From assembly GCA_009760855.2 (NCBI GenBank), contig WPIO01000002.1, positions 8,577,501-8,641,500 of the forward strand: 64,000 nucleotides of DNA, in the 5' to 3' direction. Below the pieces are notes generated by a model, which did not search any database, was not told where the DNA came from, and saw only the letters and a list, made by a program, of their open reading frames with translations. The stretch comes from Cristatella mucedo. Lineage: Eukaryota; Bryozoa; Phylactolaemata; Cristatellidae. Positions within the stretch are counted from its first letter, which is position 1, and the number at the start of each line of letters is the position of its first letter. Both the position numbers and the translations under genes were made by a program. Positions 58,725 through 64,000 of this stretch are shown here, piece by piece.

Positions 58725-61695
58725 GTACGTATTTTTCTTTTTAAATCAGAGGTTTGGGAATTAAAGATACACTTACTTTAATTTAATTATGACAAGAGTG
58801 CAGTACAATCATAGAGACATTTTACTTTGTAAACTGGCTTGATCAGAGCTGAAGGTGCATCCTCTGTTAGTCCTTCGACATTTTTACTGCTACAAATTGA
58901 TGATCAAATAGTTGAATATTACATCATCCTTGCAGAACTAAATAAAACTCCGTCCTTAACTCCAATCTGCATCTTTTTTTTGCTACTTTCAATATATGTC
59001 ATGAATGAGTTTTATTGTGTTGTGCAGTGAATTATTTTAATTGTTTAACGAAAACCATAGAAAAGCGCACTGTATAACCTTAAACTGGTTTGATTGAAAC
59101 ATACTGCGGCCATTCAAAGTGTGCCGTGCCAAGATTGAATCCAGTCGGCTAATTTTCAGCCACTAGCCTTCATGCAAATCGTTCAATTTTTCTATGGGTA
59201 TGATAGCAGTCACCAAGTCTTCCTTAATCAAGGTTTCAATAACAAATATGAATTGTCCCCAATAATATGACAAGCTTATTTATTGGCAGCCTAATTTGTT
59301 TCTTAGTCAAAAAAACAAGCAACTTTTTTGAAATTCATGCCTGCACATGCACATAAATATATTGATAAAACCCTCACTTACTAAATTGATTTCGTTAGGG
59401 ATGTTTGATAAAGATAATTTCTGTTTATGTCACTCCTGCGGCTAAGCTCATCGTTTCTGACTTTTCAGTTATTATAGCTTAGCTTTTTTTGTGTATATCA
59501 GTGAATAAAAGAAAGCGCTGCCCGGCAAATCATTATGACAAACTGCAGTGCATATTCTCTGTGATGTACTAGTCCTATACAATTCTGAGACTATACTATA
59601 AATAATTGGCTCAAACCAGCTCCGTAGGCAAATAAACTCGTATTTTACCTGACTCGTTATATTAGGCCATTAGCTTATATTAACGTGCAATTCTCTTTAC
59701 TACTTACAAAGACGTTTCGAAGAAGCCACCTCCAATCAAAATAGAAAGATAAGCCGTTACGTCGAGGTAAACGTCGCACGGCAGAGGTCAACAGACGTCC
59801 TATTAAACAATGAGTGGTATTCGCAAGCGATTGGTAGAGAAAACTCCTCATGCTGCCAAGGGGAAGTACAACGGGGTAGCCCTCCACATCGAGGAATGCA
59901 GTGGTAGCTGCAAGAATTATTCGTTAATGACCAGCCTCATTCATTCCAAGCCAGATACAAAAAGGTATGCAGTAATCGTGCCACAGAATTAGGGGCGGCT
60001 ACTGCAGGAAATACAGTCACTGATGACTGAGTGGATGGTAGTTTTGGCACAATTAACTTCGAAACTGGTCACCTCGGTGGCTATGCCGGAAGCCTGATTA
60101 ACTGGCAACCACGGACGACCGAAGTAAGGCTCAACTTCTGCTGCAGCCGTTCAGAGACAGAGCTCTGAGGCTGAGCAGCAGCCGAGAGCTGGGCAAGCAT
60201 CAGTGACTTCCACATCCCCCCAGGCATTAGAAAGGTAGCAATGGAATGCCCGTGCAGGGTCTGGTAATACTCAGCACTCTAGTGTAAATGCCCAAAATTT
60301 GCTGGTCTTTTTCTAGATCTCGCATGAATAAAAATTTGATTTATTATCCATGAAGAAAAAGAGCAATGTGTATTCCATTTATCGCTGACCATCGACTGAA
60401 GTCCATTAACAATGGAGCAGGACACTGCCGATCTTATCGTGACTGGATGCAGGAGAGCTGTGTCCTGCGATACAAATGGGCAATGCTAGTTTTAGTATCA
60501 CTGGTCACACATATTACTTTCATGTGAAATGGATCTATAGTTTATTTTTCGAGAGAACCAGAGGCTTGGAATGTTTAAATGAAACTACTTACTTAGTTGG
60601 CGACAGCTGCTTCAAACTAATATACTTAACAAATTCTCAATTAAATTAATTTGTTCTACAAATCAAATTCAAAGTCTCGAACTGTATTTGTCCTTTACGT
60701 TAATGGCAAGCTTATGAATGAATCAAATCTTGCGAATCCTTGCCGGTTGGTTATAATTTTCAGATGCGATAGAAGGCAATAACGACATCAGGCATTTGTC
60801 AGGTCCTAGAAATTCTTACAAGTGTTCACTATTAATTATAGGGCTTGCAATTTTTCACAGCCTGTTCACTAATAACGACTGCTCAATTACAGGTAATGCA
60901 GTTACGTCAGATGATACAAAGTTGAAAAATAAATGTAAGTACACGCAAGTAAAGGCACTGCAAATCGTAAAGTGCTCAAACTTGTGCATGAGATATTGTG
61001 ATGATCAAAGGCAGCCAAATCTTGGCTTATCATTTGCATGTATGAGATAAGTATGCTCATCTACTTATTGCTAAGATACTTGAATGATTACGTTTACCTT
61101 CATAAATCATGTACAACTAGGTCGATATTATCCAAAGTCTGATTTCCTATTCGTACAACAACACCAGAAATGGGGTGAGGCTGAAGGTTACTGCCGCTCT
61201 AAAAAGATGACATTGGTAAAGATTGACAACCCATACAAACAGACTCAAATCGTAAGATACATTAAGGACGATCCAGGTAAGTAGGTCGACGAAATCACTA
61301 AGCAATATTTGCCTAAGGATGCCCCTTTATTGTCCTGCTGTTTGAGATTCTCTTTATTTTGTAGCTACGCTTTGGCTTAAATTTTGAGAATGAAGGGCAG
61401 TGAGTGTCTGCAAAGATTTCAATTATTTTCAGGCCTCGTAGGAAGACATTTTTGGATTGGCGCCCGTTCAATCATTTATCCGTATAACTGGGTTTGGAGC
61501 TGTGGAAATGAGAAAGTGGAGTATGCCCCCTGGGCTCCAGGTGAACCAAACTATCAAGAAGCTTGCATCGACCGAGAATTTTGCGTCCACCTTTTTGTAA
61601 ATCACAATTATAGGTGGAACAACAAGAACTGCGAAGATCCTTTTGGTCTGACTTACTTCATTTGTGAAAAGTGTCCACACAAACCTTTATGCTGA
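58507..61695 (+). CDS. Secreted C-type lectin-like protein, EPN type (207 aa, 6 exons)
   Basis: Exons 58507-58566, 58661-58724, 60764-60802, 60893-60934, 61121-61276 and 61433-61695 total 624 nt with one open frame. Residues 1-20 (MKLVFLLVLACVAGSDSSQP) are mostly signal peptide, giving a secreted product. Residues 21-68 are an acidic, low-similarity N-terminal region. The CTLD runs about 70-199: helix with C93 (WGEAEGYC), WIGA (128-131), EPN (158-160), C171, WNN instead of WND (182-184), C187 and C198 (FICE). Extra cysteines are C69, C144, C165, C201 and C207. EPN is the mannose-type motif in sugar-binding CTLDs. The WNN change leaves calcium-dependent binding unproven. Intron phases are 0,1,1,1,1. 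The donor of the 39-nt exon (GTCCTA) is weak; skipping that exon keeps the frame. AATAAA follows the stop. Confidence 0.88.
58725..60763 (+). other. Second intron of the EPN-type lectin gene
   Basis: About 2 kb. 59690-60250 is clearly richer in G+C than the rest and contains a small unrecognised frame (59810-59992). I see none of the window's SINE or LINE families here. It may be a separate insertion. Confidence 0.4.
61121..61695 (+). other. The two CTLD exons of the EPN-type gene
   Basis: 61121-61276 (acceptor CAACTAG, donor GGTAAGT) and 61433-61695 (acceptor ATTATTTTCAG), separated by a 156-bp intron. The join forms Gly121 from G|GC, placing the intron just before the WIGA strand. The pseudogene at 27095-27776 is the same two-exon block with a longer intron. 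Confidence 0.88.
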
Positions 61696-61701
61696 GCTGC
61701 T

Positions 61702-61707
61702 AATAAA
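61702..61707 (+). terminator. Poly(A) signal of the EPN-type lectin gene
   Basis: AATAAA six bases after the TGA stop. The same position relative to the stop is seen in the minus-strand gene and in the pseudogene (27771-27776). Confidence 0.75.
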
Positions 61708-61859
61708 TTCTGACGATCACGCAGCTGCTTTGAAAACACAGTGATATTATGAGAGACTCTATACTGCTTCGGTAATTTAACTTTATTGCATGACTTGAAA
61801 CTTAGCATAAGCAATCGGTGGTCATGGTTTCAAGTCACAAGCAACACAACCATGGACGT

Positions 61860-62945
61860 CCTTATAATATTAATAATATTAGTACACTTTATTATTCGCC
61901 CTCAAAGAACTCAATATTTTTCCAGGCACTTTACAGTTGCTGCATAGGAAACCCGATCGATCGAGTATTGAGTGAAAATATCATGTTTGATAAACAACAT
62001 AACTAACCTGGTTAGGGTGACATGCACACGGTCAGCATGCAAGTGTGGTTATTGACAGCATGCACAGTGTCAGCACGTATAAGCACATAAATGACGAATC
62101 ACAGGGACCCATTATGCTTTCCTAAATAGGTGCGCTTTTAATTTCCTTTTAAATGTATTTAAGTCAGGGGATGTCGTAAAGCAAGTTGGTAGTGAGTTTC
62201 AGGCTTTGGGAGAATACGAACTAAATGTACGGTCTCCAAAGGATTTTAGGTTTGTATGAGGCATAGGTTAACAGTTAGTTTCCGAAAAGCGGGTGGTGTG
62301 ATGCTTGGCCTGGTGGATTAGTAGATCTGATAGGTATGCTGGAGCTAATTAATGAACGGACCAAAACGTGAGTAAAGAAAAGTTTAAGTTGATTGATTGC
62401 TTGACCGATAGCCATCAATACATGCAGCAAGTGAGTTGAGAGAATCCGAGGTGCTCGAAGGCTAGGAGGGATCAAAGCAAAGGTACAACTGAGTGTCATC
62501 CGTATAGAAGTTAAAGTCTAAATTGTGCTTGGCAATCACATCAGCAAGAGGGAGAGCATAAACCGTGAAAACAACCGGACCAAGCGCGGAGCCCTGAGGT
62601 ACTCCATATTTCAGAGGTACTTTGGATGATCTTTGTCCATTCACGTCAATACTCTGGAGTCTCCCACTGAGATACGATCTGAACCATTGCAGAGCAATGC
62701 CAGTGATGCCAAGGCGAGATGAGAGGCGCTCAAGAAGAGCTCGGCGATCGATAGTATCAACAGCTGCCGAAAGATCGAGCAAACCGAGCAGAGACACTCT
62801 ATCCACGTCTGCATTCCTAAGCAGGTCGTTGTACACCCAAAGCAATGCGGTCTCTGTGAAGTGATTAGCTCGAAAGCCATGCTCCTTATTTTCTGTCTGC
62901 TCGCTGTCTTGCTTGCCTCTGATCCTGATCAGTAACATTGAATGT
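61860..62945 (-). mobile_element. CR1/L2-like LINE, best-preserved RT fragment
   Basis: Lies tail-to-tail with the lectin gene. From right to left the minus strand encodes 158 residues of reverse transcriptase without a stop: 'GFRANHFTETALLWVYNDLL', 'LLDLSAAVDTIDRRALL', 'ITGIALQWFRSYLSGRLQSI', 'YGVPQGSALGPVVFTVYALP', 'FNFYTDDTQLYLCFDPS', where YTDD replaces YADD at the catalytic site. The part encoding the thumb region is missing. The C-terminal end and 3' UTR (to 61860) are present, with the tail AACTCAATATTTTTCCAGGC and an ATT-type repeat. Truncated at the 5' end, so not autonomous. Confidence 0.85.
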
Positions 62946-64000
62946 TAGATCTGGACTTAAGCATGGGCTTAGTAGTAAGACATCGGTAGCTGGCGAATGA
63001 TCGTGAGGTAGCCCACAGGAGTTCTATATCCCACTCTAGTCCCGCACGACTGACTGGTGTAGATCAGGCAAAGCAGCTTCATGGTCGACAGGCTCCACGG
63101 TGCAAGCATGAAATAGCTCGTAGTTTCTACGCTCAACAACTAAAAATGCAACCGGTAGCTTGAAGCTTTTGAATTACATGCCTAAACTAGCCTCTGGCTT
63201 CCTGTGGAAAATCACGGAGAATTTTAATTTCTCATTCCATACCAAGTCAGAGTGTCTGCTGACTTGTTCATAAGCCCGGACTATCTGTTAAGCCCAGCCT
63301 ACTGTAGTGTTCGTATTACAGCCGACGAGCTAGGTTTGTAATGCTCAAATCGCACCTGCAGTCTCTTTCTGTTTGAGACCTTGTCGTAAATTAGATTCCC
63401 CTTTAGCTTTGACAGCCCAAAGATCCCGGGCTTTGTCTTCGGTCTCTGTCCGTCGTAAAAACATTTTCTTTTGCTACTTTTGTATAAAGCTTCCGCAGTG
63501 CAGCACTAAGCGGTTTCCTCGGTTTATGGTTGTCCACCTCGATGTTTTCGAGAGAGGCGCTTGTATTCTGCTCGCTTGATTCGTTTTTTTTGCAATATCG
63601 TTTCTGCAAAAACTCGTCGGCCCATAGTGATCTGCAATAAGTGCAGCTTTTACTGGTAGACTAGCCCGAAAAAGTGAAAATTCACAAAAAAGTATCAACT
63701 CTGATCAGAAGTGTGGCCTGAGTTTCCGAAGAACTATCTGGTGAGCATGCATCACTGACTTCCATGCTTACAAATTTTAGTGAATGGAGCCACGTTTACG
63801 TAGTGCGATTAGGGAAAAAGTGTTTCAAAATTAAATTTAATAATTGTCTTATTACACTAACATTAATCTAATTCAAAAGATTTGCTCGCGAGAGCGAGAT
63901 AGCAAATCGGCATTAAGTGGGACGTACGAAACAGTCGAGACATGCTGGATGGCCGTAAATTTAGTGTAGCTATATGCTAAGCCAGCTGTAATAATTATAG
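62946..64000. other. No recognisable gene
   Basis: Sequence beyond the 5' truncation of the LINE. A 68-codon minus-strand frame at 63403-63609 is Lys/Arg/Ser-rich and unrecognised. Nothing else seen. Confidence 0.4.

Noticed and set aside
61860-62945. An active LINE
   Set aside because: The 158-codon RT frame is long, but the 5' end is missing, the thumb region is deleted, and the catalytic motif reads YTDD.

Overview
The window is nuclear DNA from an animal, most likely an invertebrate. The evidence is intron-split genes with GT/AG junctions and AATAAA signals, many decayed CR1/L2-like LINEs, two tRNA-derived SINE families and long microsatellites. I cannot assign a phylum. There are no bacterial operons, phage genes or CRISPR arrays. 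The left part (about 1-25 kb) has several GC- and CpG-rich stretches and no gene I recognise. The right part (about 25-64 kb) is AT-rich and carries a small family of secreted C-type lectin-like (CTLD) genes.

Genes. Three CTLD loci are visible. (1) A complete gene on the + strand, six exons from 58507 to 61695, predicts a 207-residue secreted protein with an EPN sugar-site motif. (2) A complete gene on the - strand, five exons from 44098 down to 33394, predicts 194 residues with QPD at the same place. (3) A broken copy on the + strand at 27095-27776 keeps two CTLD exons, splice sites and a poly(A) signal but has stops and indels. The two intact genes share the 60-nt signal exon, a 42-nt linker exon, a 156-nt first CTLD exon and the same intron phases, so they are duplicates. 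If they bind sugar, EPN versus QPD suggests they may prefer different sugars.

Mobile DNA. One CR1/L2-like LINE family accounts for much of what is recognisable. There is one long copy with endonuclease and reverse transcriptase remnants (40190-42925, inside an intron of the - strand lectin gene), several 3' halves, and many short 3' tails ending in ATT-type repeats. A second related LINE is at 23.4-24.7 kb. SINE family A (about 180 bp, tRNA-like head, three potential hairpins) occurs about ten times. SINE family B (about 140 bp) occurs about five times, and its tail is the same sequence as the LINE tail, which points to that LINE as its retroposition partner. A possible DNA transposon with about 30-bp inverted ends lies at 21157-21970.

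Simple repeats. Large CT/GA-type tracts occur at 5667-6330, 15972-16218 and 46490-46846. The last two lie inside LINE reverse transcriptase sequence. Long translated stretches over these tracts (Ser-Leu or Arg-Glu repeats) are not genes. Large parts of the window, mainly 6.3-10.2, 11.1-14.6, 17.5-23.4, 28.8-33.4 and 49-53 kb, hold nothing I can identify.
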